A stretch of 64,000 nucleotides of DNA from Persicaria tinctoria (lineage: Eukaryota; Streptophyta; Magnoliopsida; Caryophyllales; Polygonaceae): contig JBANSL010000005.1 of NCBI GenBank assembly GCA_037127255.1, positions 9,424,001 to 9,488,000 on the forward strand, in the 5' to 3' direction. Shown piece after piece: positions 21,229 through 31,312 of the stretch (its first letter is position 1; each line of letters begins with the position of its first letter). Below the pieces are notes generated by a model. The model was not told where the DNA came from. It did not search any database and worked only from the letters and a program-made list of their open reading frames with translations. The translations under genes were made by a program, and so were the position numbers.

Positions 21229-22357
21229 TTAAATATTAAATTATAAAAAACCACATGTTAAAGAGTTTTTATTTAAAAAAATCACCCATAGTATTTTCCC
21301 TCGTTAAAACATGTTAAAAGATTTGAAAAAGACTATAATAACCTTAAAAATAAAAGAGAATGATGACCACAACCATTTTTATGAACTTGTATGTTTTGAC
21401 ATCACCCATATATATTGAGTTTGTTGTTGAATTTTGTTTCATTACACTTGTTGTATTGCTGACTCGTCGGCCTCTTAAAAATAAGACTTGTATGATATCG
21501 AATATGTAATTAATCATATATTGAGTTCCACAACCCCTAGCTCCTTAATTCCTGCATACTTGAATGTAGTCTAAAGTCTTTTAGTTAACCATGTCCCTAA
21601 TTTACCCTAAACTTTGGCAATGAAGATAGTCATCATAATGGGACCCTAATCCTAGCAAATTTGTACTTATATAAATAAATTAAAGAGAGGTGATGTTGAA
21701 GAGTCATGTGAAACATCAAACATGAGTACCAACTAGCTGTTGGTAAGAAGAGCCTCAAATCTCAATTAGAAGAAGATAAGTAATGTAATTATTATGGGTG
21801 ATTATTGGGCTTAAAGATGACAAGGAGTGGAATCTACTGTAGTGGGAGGCGCATGGGCCCTACCTGCTTTGGGTAAACTAACAGCATAAAGGTTGATACT
21901 TGACATGCTCTGTTTTAACTTTAACCCTACACTCACTGTAGTACTGTACTACTAGCTACCTCCTCCACTCCTGCTTCTATTTCAATTTCAATTTCAATTT
22001 CAATTTCAATTTCAATTTCAATGCATGTATATGAATATGAGTATTGATTGCTGATTTTGCATGGCAATAAAATGTATGGCTGGGGTTGAATGTTCAGAAT
22101 TCAGATAGATCACTGGATTCATGTCTCTGCATTATGGAGACTACAGTACATCTGTTTGTACATGAGATCACTAATCACTGAGCTCTCAACTTGTAGGTAG
22201 GTGCCAAGCTTTAATCTACTTTGCCTTTTTTGGTTTCTTTTGACATACTCCCTCTATCTTACAATGCTTGTTGTTTTAAAGTAGGAAATTTGTATATAAA
22301 ATTTGTTGTTTTAGCTATAGTTATTTTTTTTTATAGGCGATAATTACTGCTTTTAGT
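21229..22357. other. Spacer with an (ATTTCA)n microsatellite
   Basis: No protein is recognised. A clean hexamer run of about seven ATTTCA units lies at 21979-22021, the reverse complement of the hexamer near 13577. A CTCCCTCTATCTTACAATG segment at about 22249 looks like one arm of a broken Stowaway element. Confidence 0.45.
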
Positions 22358-22359
22358 TA

Positions 22360-22595
22360 CTCCCTCCGATCGGAAATATTTGATGTTTTGACTTTTTGCA
22401 CGTACTTTAAGGAGCTAAAAACTATATAAAATATTAATCTTTTAATAAATTTTTTTTTTACAATTTAGTACTTATTACTAATAAATATTAAACAATGAAA
22501 AAAATTAATTAAAATAAATAAGATTTTATATAGTTTTTAGCTCCTAAAATTACGTGCACAAAAGTCAAACATCAAATATTTCCGATCGGAGGGAG
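22360..22595. mobile_element. Stowaway MITE, 236 bp, near-perfect hairpin
   Basis: The TIR CTCCCTCCGATCGGAAATAT is perfect at both ends and pairs inward with few mismatches almost to the centre. TA duplications lie at 22358-22359 and 22596-22597. The same family (ACTATATAAAATATTAATC core) occurs at 32934 and, damaged, in the PLT gene intron at 35227. Confidence 0.85.
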
Positions 22596-22597
22596 TA

Positions 22598-23209
22598 TTA
22601 TTTCATCATATAAAATTAACAGAGAAGTCTTTCTTAAGCGGGTCTGAAAGAGTATGGTGACAGAATCAGCGCATCTGTTAACTTTCCTGAAGATGTGGTA
22701 GAGGTCTGCCATGTTGAACCGCTAAAAGAATAAGAAAGATGTAGGTAACGAGGATCTCAATCGCTCATGGCAAATCCAACCGCCTTTGAAGACGTTAATA
22801 ATCTTAAGGTTGTCTACGAATACGCAAAATTACAAGCTCCTCGGTCTTCAAAAGACCAAGCTTGAGACTCATCGCTTCCAACACTCTTACATTCTTCTGA
22901 CCTAACTCGATCATAAGCTTGTAGGCTGAGTGGTGATAAATGGTGAAGCATTCCAGGAAGAACAAGTGAAAATGCTTTGATAATTTGGGCTTTTAGTCTT
23001 CGTATTAGGTGATTTATTTGTTGGGCCGCTTTACCCACATTCAAATTAAATTTCCTACTTATTGGGCTTGAACGGCAAAAAATGCCGTTTCTGACCAGTT
23101 ATTTTGTTTGGGCTGACCAACCGTTAGATACAAAGGTCAGGAGAGATCCTGTTGTTTTTTTTAGTGCAAAGTCATTGTTCAGAGTACCAAAATGGCTTTT
23201 TAGATAACG
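22598..23209. other. Spacer, origin unclear
   Basis: 22630-23040 is less AT-rich than its surroundings and could be an old retroelement fragment. No domain or border was identified. Confidence 0.3.
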
Positions 23210-23217
23210 ATGTTAAC

Positions 23218-23647
23218 TAGACCTGTCAAAATACAACCCGACCCGGTAATCCGAACGATCGAATTTTTTTGGGTCAAGACCCGGAAATTTTTTTCGACCC
23301 GAACCCGAGAACCCGGAAATTTTCCGGGTAATCGGGGTTTCGACCCGGTGACCCGATTGACCCGGTAATTTTGACCCGATTTACCCGATTGACCCGGTTG
23401 ATTTATAATTAAATATAATTAAATTTTTTTATATTTAATTAAAATTTATCGCAAAATTATCAAATTATGATTTTTTTAATTTAAAAAAGAAAAAATTGAC
23501 AAACCCGAAATCGACCCGAACCCGCCCGAAACCTGGTCAAACCCGGGTTCTAGTCAACCCGAAAAACCCGGAACCCGTTTTACCCGGGACCCGTTTTACC
23601 CGAGACCCGACCCGAACCCGACCGGAATGACCCGTTTGACAGGTCTA
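23218..23647. mobile_element. hAT-type MITE rich in ACCCG motifs, 430 bp
   Basis: The ends are perfect 13-bp inverted repeats, TAGACCTGTCAAA and its complement. They are flanked by exact 8-bp duplications ATGTTAAC at 23210-23217 and 23648-23655. The arms are packed with direct and inverted GACCCG/ACCCGG motifs around an AT centre (23400-23500). TIR plus 8-bp duplication fits a non-autonomous hAT element with subterminal transposase-binding repeats. Confidence 0.85.
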
Positions 23648-23655
23648 ATGTTAAC

Positions 23656-24056
23656 CCATCTTTGGTGATAAATTTGGAACACGTGATCTAGTCCGTAAGC
23701 TAGTGTTACACATCAAGTAAATCGATTTGCGCCGGCCGACTAGATTCAATGGTAAAAATTAAGGTGAATCTCGATTTTTTCACCTCAAAGAAAAGGCGGA
23801 GACATAATCGAATCCAAGACCTTGTCATGTTCCAACATGATTCATGTGGATTGATAAGGAAAGAGGAAGAGATTAGGGAAGATTAGGGAGAAAATAGTTT
23901 AGGGTTAGAGAAAGGTTTAAGGAAGAAGAACATAACAGTAAAGAGAAAGGTAAATGAAGAGAGAGAAATGATTTAGGGAGAAAAAGGGATAATAGGATTT
24001 GATTATTTCATTGATGATCTACCATTACAACTAAAGGTATATTATATACTAATACT
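23656..24056. other. Spacer
   Basis: No gene. A purine-rich stretch (about 23850-24000) shows imperfect GGAAGATTAGGG / GAGAGAAAGG repetition. Confidence 0.35.
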
Positions 24057-24746
24057 CAGGGACGGAGCCAGAAACTTATCAAAGGGGGGCGTAATTTTGT
24101 ATAAATTGTTCAATTAATCTTCAATAGATTTTTTTCTAAGTTTAGCATATCAAAGCTATAATATTTTAGTTTAAACGACGATATTTTAGTTCAAAACAAC
24201 ATTTTTTTAGTTCAAAACAATGACATTTGTGCTCAAAACTACAGTGTTTAGCTCAAAACGATAATATTTTAGTTCAATATCGTGTCATTAATTGTTGTAT
24301 ATATTTTCTCTTTAAACGGATAAAACAATGAACGACATTATTTTTCTCTCAAGACACCATTTGAAACCTTATGATTTAATCTGTAATTTGTTATTTTCTT
24401 AGCATACAATAGCGTTTAACAAGATATAAAAAATTTAAACTTGCATAATTTCTTATCTGATGGTTGAATTTACTAATATAACCTCTTGTTTCGAAGCTCT
24501 TGGGTTGAATTATATTATTAAAATATCGAGTTAAGTAAAATATAAAAGCATTATGGTTTATTAAAAGAGATTTCAAATAATTAATCTGAGTTGAATTTTC
24601 AAATGTTCATAACTTTTTACTCGGTTATCGGATTAATGTTTATAATATATCAAAACGAAGCTATTGACGAGTAGAACAAGTATAGGTAACTTGCCGGATG
24701 AAAGGAGGGGCGTATGCTCCCCTTGCCCCTCCCTAGCTCTGCCTAT
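24057..24746 (+). repeat. Dispersed 0.6-0.7 kb repeat, copy 2
   Basis: Same family and orientation as 14252-14860. The ends AGGGACGGAGCCAG and (reverse complement) ATAGGCAGAGCTAG match at about 10 of 14 positions. The interior holds several TTTAGTTCAAAACGA units. The GGAGCCAG ends recall common plant non-autonomous DNA elements, but no secure target duplication was found. Confidence 0.6.
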
Positions 24747-25049
24747 GTTAATATTCATATTATCTATAACCTTATACATGACCGACCTCTCATTAACCCT
24801 TCAATCTTTACCATTAAGCCATCCCGTTAGGGCAAAAGATAGCTTTAATTAGATACGGATAGGTGTATCATATTTCTACATGGCCCAATAGTCCAATACA
24901 AATGCTACTTTCAACCTAACTCGATCAAGGTATGATACATTTAAGTGTTGCTATCTATTTAATTTCAGAATTTTGCACTTGTATCTTTACTCATAGTGGG
25001 TAGATTAATAAAGGCTAAAACCATACTTCAATTACATATACTATATACC

Positions 25050-25300
25050 CTTTCCCTCTGTTAAGAAAAATATGTCGTTTTAGAAATAAAATTTTGTTAA
25101 GAAAAACATGTTATTTTAGGTATTTTAGTGTTCACTTTTCAAGATTATCATTGTAATGATTAAGAATTTGTTAGTTGTAGTTTTTAATAAAGTGAAAAAC
25201 TAAAGTACTAATTATGGGTATAAGTATATTTTTGTTTGTTTTATATCTTAAAAAATGTACAAATGTCTAAAACAACATGTTTTAATTAACGGATGGAATA
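25050..25300. mobile_element. Degenerate MITE next to Copia-1
   Basis: The left TTCCCTCTGTTAAGAAAAAT and the right end (reverse complement TTCCATCCGTTAATTAAAAC) form an imperfect inverted repeat continuing into ATGTYGTTTTAGA. Copia-1 inserted at or next to its right edge: the TAATA duplication directly follows. Confidence 0.5.
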
Positions 25301-25305
25301 TAATA

Positions 25306-25453
25306 TATGACCTTATATACTACAAGACAAAGTTTGTTATGGTAGAATTGATAGGGTGTGACGCAGCACACAAGAAGGAACAAAACACCCACACATTGCA
25401 ATTGATCAAAGATGGCCCAACACATATTATAATTGATCAAATATGGCTCAACA
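25306..25453 (-). repeat. Copia-1 3' LTR, internally deleted
   Basis: 148 bp beginning TGTTGAGCCATATTTGATC on the minus strand. It keeps the outer 143 bp through the TATATAAGG TATA-like box plus the terminal 5 bp (TCATA). The 179 bp between them, found in the other LTR at 29904-30082, are missing. Confidence 0.8.
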
Positions 25454-25460
25454 CCCCCCC

Positions 25461-28400
25461 TCAAACTTGGGGTGGTGACATCCCAAGTTTGATGAGAAGA
25501 TCATTCTGTTGTTGGGATGGTAAGATTTTTGTGAGGACATCAGCAAGTTGAGATTCGGATGGAACAAAGCAGAGATCCAGTAGGCCATCCATGACTTTCT
25601 CCCTTGTAAAGTGACAATCAATTTCAATATGTTTGGTACGTTCATGGAAAACTGGATTCTTTGCAATTTGGATTGCAGATTGGTTGTCACAAAATAAGGT
25701 TACTGGTTGAACTGGTGAGATGCCAAGCTCTTGAAGTAAACGAATAAGCCAAGTAACTTCAGCTGCAGTTTGAGCCATAGCTCTATATTCAGCCTCCGAA
25801 GAGCTCCTAGAAACAACACTTTGTTTCTTAGAACGCCAGCTAATAGGAGAATTGCCAAGAAGGATTGCAAACCCAGTGACAGATCTCCTAGAATATGCAC
25901 ACGATGCCCAATCAGAGTCAGTATAAGCAACAATAGATGGGGTATCAAAACCCTTGAGAAGAATTCCCTGGTTCAGAGTGCCAGCAACATAGCGGAGAGT
26001 GTGATGCAAAGCTGTAAGGTGAGATGTGCAAGGCGCTTGCATAAACTGGCTTAAGGACTGAACATCAAAGGATAAATCTGGTCATGTGTTAGTCAGATAG
26101 TTGAGCTTACCAACCATTCTCCTGTAATAAGAAGCATCCGAAAGAAGATCACCATCAGAAGGCAAAAGTTTCAGACGATGTGGAAGAGGAGTGCACACTG
26201 GTGAGAGGTCATCCATGGCTGCATCAGTTAATATCTCCTTGCTGAATTTATGTTGGGACAGATGAATGCCAAGGGAGTTGTAGGTGACTTCAAAGCCTAG
26301 GAAATAATGAAGACGACCAAGATCTTTGATGCTGAAATAGTGGTCTAGGAAGCTCTTCAAGTGCTCAATCTCAGAGCAATCAGAACCAGACACAAGCAGA
26401 TCATCAACATAAACGGCCACTATAGTGAGATGTTGCTGTGTACGCTTGGTGAAGAGAGAGGGATCCAATTTAGATTGACAGAAACCAAGAGAAATAAGTG
26501 AAGATGAGAGTTTCTGAAACCATTGCCTACTAGCTTGCTTCAATCCATATATGGATTTATTTAACCTGCAAACTAGATTGGGAGCAGTAGACAGACCTTC
26601 AGGAACTTTCATATAGACTTCTTCATGGAGATCACCATGGAGAAAGGCATTATTCACGTCCATTTGATGCAGATCCCAACCTTTAGATGCAGCTAAAGCA
26701 ATAATAGTTCTGATAGTAGGCATTTTAACAACAGGAGAGAAAGTCTCATGGAAATCAATGCCAGCAGTTTGGGTGAATCCCTTTGCAACTAAGCGTGCTT
26801 TATGACGTTCAAGTGAACCATCAGATTTAAGCTTAACTTTGTATACCCAACGACAGCCAATGGCCTTTTTACCAGTTGGAAGAGGTACTAAAGACCAAGT
26901 ATTATTAGCATTCAAAGCACTTAACTCCTTTTTCATAGCTAAAGTCCAATGAGGATCTTGGATAGCTTCTTTATAAGAGGTGGGTTCAATGTATGAAGAT
27001 AGGTGTGAAAGAAGGGCATGAGAAGTAGATGGTATAGCAGTAGCAAAGAAAGAACTAGGATGATAGTCATGATGGTCAAAAGAACATACATTGCACACAA
27101 AGTCCTTTAGATGAGTAGGAGGGCCATGTAATCTAGTGGATCTTCGAAGAGGAGGAGGAGGTGGTGGTGGTGGTGGTGATAGGGATGGTGAAGAAGAGGA
27201 GGAGAATGAAGGTGTTTGATTGACAGCAGGGGTGTCAACATGAGTTTCAGTGGGTAAGAAGATGGATGTAGGAAAGGAAGTGACAGATGAATCATCAACA
27301 GGAGGTGGTAAGGGAATGTCTGAATGGGAGGATGAAGTATGAAATGGAAAATTATGCTCAAAGAAAGTGACATCCCTTGTGTGGATAAGCAGCTGAGTAT
27401 GAAGATTGAGGACAGTGTAGGCACTCTTCCCATGAGAATATCCCAAGAAAACACAGGGTGTGGCACGGGGTTGGAATTTATCACGACCTCTTTTCAGTGT
27501 GCTAACAAAGCATAAACAGCCAAACACCTTTAAGTGAGAGTAAGATGGTGGTTTATGAAAGAGCATTTCATATGGAGATTTATGAGACAACACTGGTAAA
27601 GGGGAACGGTTTATTAAATAGGTAGCTGTCAAGATACATTCTCCCCAAAAACGAATGGGAAGATTGGCCTGAAATTTGAGAGCTCTTGCTACCTCAAGTA
27701 AATGCTTATGTTTCCTTTCCACCACTCCATTTTGTTGTGGAGAATCCACACAACTAGTTTGATGAATAATGCCTTGACTGGCAAAGAAATTGGACAGGAC
27801 AATATCATGGAATTCAGCTGCATTATCCGATCTCATGGTTTTAATTTTTGTTTGAAATTGAGTAAAGATGAGGGAAACAAAGGATTTAATGATATGGTAT
27901 GTACTGGTTTTGGAGGCCATGAGATAGGTCCAAGTACATTTAGTGAAATCATCCACTAAAGTAATGAAATATTTGAATCCATTGTGAGTTGGCTCACGGT
28001 ATGGACCCCAAGTATCAAAGTAAACCAGTTGGAAAGGTTGTGAGGATTGTGTTTGCCTCATGAAAAATGGTTTCCTGTGTTGCCTGGCCTGAGGGCAAAT
28101 TTGACAGACATTATCTTGGGATGTAGCAGAAATAGTAGCATCAATATGTTTCAATTGAGCAAAGGGTAAGTGACCCATTCGACAGTGAAGAAGTTCATAG
28201 TTACATGATGCTTGAAAACTAGCACCACTTGTTCTACTAGAATTATTACATGGCAAAAAGGTGTTCTGCAAAACTGAAGTTAAAGAAGAGAAATTCTCCA
28301 GCTCATAGGGTGTGTGTGCAATGTATAGACCTTTGTCTTCACTTCCAATCACCAAAGGCTTCTTCATCAAAGGGGCCTGGATAATACAAGATGTGGGGGT

Positions 28401-29882
28401 GAAAAGGACATTAGAATGGGAATCAAGAATGAGTTTGTGAATGGACAGCAAATTATAGTGGAAATCAGGGACGTGGAGAACATTGTGGAGGGAAAGGGAT
28501 GGGGACAAAGCTACTGATCCAATTGAAGAAACACTGGCTTTATGGTTATTAGGCAAAGTAATATGAGAAGGCTTACATAAAGGCTTAGAGGATTGAAATA
28601 AAACATGGTTGGGAGTCATATGATCAGTAGCTCCACTATCCAATATCCAATTAGAATTTAACTTTGAAGAAAAGAGACAAGTACCTTTACCTGCCAATAA
28701 TGCTGTAGGCTCAGTGTTGTCATGGCCTTGCAGAAGGTTGATCAGTTGTTGATATTGCTCTTGAGTAATGGAAGAAGCTCCAGCAGCCATCTTCTTCCCT
28801 TTAGAGAGACTGCTGTCAGTTGGGTACCCATGCAGCTTCCAGCACTTGTCCACCACATGACCAAGAGCCTTGCAGTGAGTGCAATAAGGCCTTGAACCAT
28901 TAGTTCCTGAGCCTGAAGTAGGAGTAGTAGTCCCTGAATTTGGATGACCATGCAATTTCCAACACTTTTCCATGGTATGTCCTCCTATTTTACAGTGATC
29001 ACAGAAGGCACCAGATGCAGATGAGGTAGGGTATCCATGAATTTTCCAACACTTATCCATGGCATGCCCAGCTACCTTACAGTGATCACAAAATAAAGGC
29101 TTCTTAGGAGGCAGATTGTTTGAACGAGACTGTTGAGAGGCAAAGGCTGAACTCTCAACACCAGACCCAGATTTAGAGTTTCTCTGTTGTTCATCTTGAA
29201 TCAGAAACCTATAAGCCTCATCTATATTAGGTGGTGGTGTCATCATCAAAATGTTACCTCTAACCACATTATAGACTTCATTCAAACCCATAAGAAAATT
29301 GACAACTTGCTGATTCTGAATTAGATTCATCACAGACCTATTAGATCCACATTCACAAGCTTGATATTCAATGAGCATCACATACTCATCCCATAAACGC
29401 TTAAACTTAGTGAAATATTCAGGGATTCCCAAGTTTCCCTGCTCAACAGCAGCCAGATCTTTCTGAATCTGGTATAATCTCGTCCGATTTGAAGTCCCAA
29501 AACGATTCTCAAAATCATCCCACATTTGCTTAGCAGAACGACAATACAAAGTAGATTCAGCAATATCTTTTTCTACAGAATGAACAAGCCAAGACATTAC
29601 CATACTGTTGCATCGATCCCACAGATGCAGAAGAGGAGAGCTCACGGCTGGTCTAACACACGACCCTGTGACGAAACCGAGCTTGTTCTTGGCCATGAGA
29701 GACATCTCCACAGACCTTCTCCAGTGGCTATAGTTGCGACCATCCAGCAACCGAGTGGACAACACATAGTTTGGGTGATCGGAATGATGAAGAAACAGTT
29801 CATCCATGGAATCAACGACAACTCCATCTGTGCGAGGATTGACAGTTTCATTCGGTGTTTCATTTGGGATTTCTAGACTCAT
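25461..29882 (-). pseudogene. Copia-1 gag-pol polyprotein, one in-frame stop
   Basis: One continuous frame of 1474 codons from ATG 29882, broken only by TGA at 26082-26084. There the family has Arg (NYLTNT-R-PDLSF), so a CGA to TGA change is likely. Order: Gag with LSTRLLDGRNYSHW; three CCHC zinc knuckles at residues 265-278, 294-307 and 334-347; protease WILDSGATDHMT (Asp near 415); integrase with HHCC finger and catalytic segments DTWGPY..VDDFTKCTWTY and MRSDNAAEFH; reverse transcriptase with YVDDLLVSG (about 1155); RNase H with TDSDWASC and SSSEAEYRAM. The stop falls between the reverse transcriptase and RNase H and removes the latter. In life the polyprotein would form virus-like particles in the cytoplasm and direct copying and integration. 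Confidence 0.93.
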
Positions 29883-29898
29883 TGTGGCTCTGATACCA

Positions 29899-30225
29899 TA
29901 TGAATTGGAAACAAAATCTGGGTTTTAGGATAATAGATTGATTGAATCAATGAATCAAACAAAATGGAAGAAAATGTAAATCTGCAATGACAGCAGTCAT
30001 GGTGGGAGGAGAGCAATGAGAGAGAGAGGAGAAGGTACCAATCTGATTCAAAAAACGTCACCTTTACAATGCATCCATATCACCTTATATACTACAAGAC
30101 AAAGTTTGTTATGGTAGAATTGATAGGGTGTGACGCAGCACACAAGAAGGAACAAAACACCCACACATTGCAATTGATCAAAGATGGCCCAACACATATT
30201 ATAATTGATCAAATATGGCTCAACA
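29899..30225 (-). repeat. Copia-1 5' LTR, full length
   Basis: 327 bp on the minus strand from TGTTGAGCC to TCATA, directly against the primer-binding site. The TATA-like box TATATAAGG is at about 30083-30091, so the R and U5 regions lie at 29899-30080. Confidence 0.85.
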
Positions 30226-30230
30226 TAATA

Positions 30231-30628
30231 CATATATTAAAGCTGGTATAGTGATTAGTGGTGATTTGTTTGATTACGTAGCCAATTTCATTATGTATTT
30301 TATATGAAAGCTTAAGCACGAACGATGAACTCGAGCCATCAATCGGGTAGGTTGAGATTTGAGAACTTTCCCACAGACCATGATCAATTATTTTACAAAT
30401 TAATATGCTTCCTTTTGAAGTACAAAATTTCATTTAAATGACGTTACAGATTATCCCGTTGAATTGAACTCCGTGAAATTAGTAGGATTATTCAACAGAA
30501 ATGAATCGATTCTAAAAAATAAATTAAAAAATGACTAAATGTATTAAATCTAAACCATTTATTCTTCCCATGGAGTTGGTATGAGATTCAAAGTGACATC
30601 CATCCACTATAGTGGAGTAAGATAAGGG
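30231..30628. other. Spacer right of Copia-1
   Basis: No gene or repeat was recognised. Confidence 0.35.
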
Positions 30629-30912
30629 TTTTTTTTTTTTTTTTTAATAAACCGGGATAAGAATTAGGAAAGCCTTCGAGTCTTCGACGACCCGGTCTCT
30701 TTCCTAGCGCGTCCGAGCGTCCGAGAACAAGAAGTTCTGGATCACTGTAACTATCATCGACAGGGATGCAGTAGACCAGACGCGCAATCCTGTCCGCAAC
30801 CGCATTCGAAACCCTGAAAATATGACGAATAGCAACATTAGAGATTGAATTAAGAAGAGTAGAAGTGTCCGCTATTAACATCTCGATATTCCAAGGGCAC
30901 ACCCAGTCGCCC
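30629..30912 (-). pseudogene. 5'-truncated LINE end with RNase H fragment and poly(A)
   Basis: Minus-strand reading gives NVAIRHIFRVSNAVADRIAR, the C-terminal RNase H motif of plant LINE polyproteins (HI.R..N.VAD.LA). About 50 further residues and then poly(A) (poly(T) at 30629-30647 on plus) follow. A target duplication was not found. An old insertion, not coding now. Confidence 0.6.
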
Positions 30913-31055
30913 AGGAGAGCTTTAATTTTTATTTTGTAAGCGATTTTTATTTTGTAATTTAGCTTTTAACATTTCAATAAATTTACATGTATTAAAAAAT
31001 CCTAATTATATATAGAGGGCTTCGAGTTTTTATTTATTTATAAGGGAATGTAATG

Positions 31056-31294
31056 TTTTTTTTTTGGACGTGGGGGGTTCCGAGGTTATCGACTAATCCC
31101 CCCACGGGTCCGGGCCCTAGCCTGCAAAGGACGCGAACCGGTTTAGCCAGGCGGCAAGCCACCAGACAGGCTCACCCAAGCCAATGAAGGCTTGAGCACC
31201 CACTAATACACAAATTGTGTAAGAAGTGGGATTTGAACCCTTGACCCCTTGCAAGGGCCACCTCTCCCTAACCACTAGGGCAAGGGGTCATTGG
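31056..31294 (-). mobile_element. tRNA-derived SINE, full length, 239 bp
   Basis: Flanked by exact 18-bp duplications TTATAAGGGAATGTAATG (31038-31055 and 31295-31312). On the minus strand it starts at 31294 with an A-box-like CCTAGTGGTTAGG (about 31267-31279) and a perfect B box GGTTCAAATCC (about 31229-31239). It ends in poly(A) at 31056-31065. This is a pol III-transcribed retroposon mobilised by LINE machinery. A second family member is split at 56690-57908. Confidence 0.9.
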
Positions 31295-31312
31295 TTATAA
31301 GGGAATGTAATG

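Larger units (their letters stand above)
25306..30225 (-). mobile_element. Copia-1: nearly intact Ty1/Copia LTR retrotransposon
   Basis: Flanked by 5-bp duplications TAATA (25301-25305 and 30226-30230). On the minus strand the order is 5' LTR (29899-30225), primer-binding site TGGTATCAGAGC (29887-29898) matching the initiator-Met-tRNA type, gag-pol with its start at 29882, a polypurine tract (25454-25470) and a 3' LTR (25306-25453). The 143 bp shared by both LTRs are identical by eye, so insertion was recent. The 3' LTR lacks 179 bp present in the 5' LTR. Confidence 0.92.

Noticed and set aside
22814..23044. 76-codon minus-strand frame
   Set aside because: No recognisable domain and composition like neighbouring spacer.
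23220..23640. CRISPR-like array of ACCCG repeats
   Set aside because: Eukaryotic DNA. Repeats are short, irregular and inverted, and lie between hAT-type ends with an 8-bp duplication.
31228..31280. Functional tRNA gene from the A and B boxes
   Set aside because: No cloverleaf or acceptor stem. Poly(A) and an 18-bp duplication identify a SINE.
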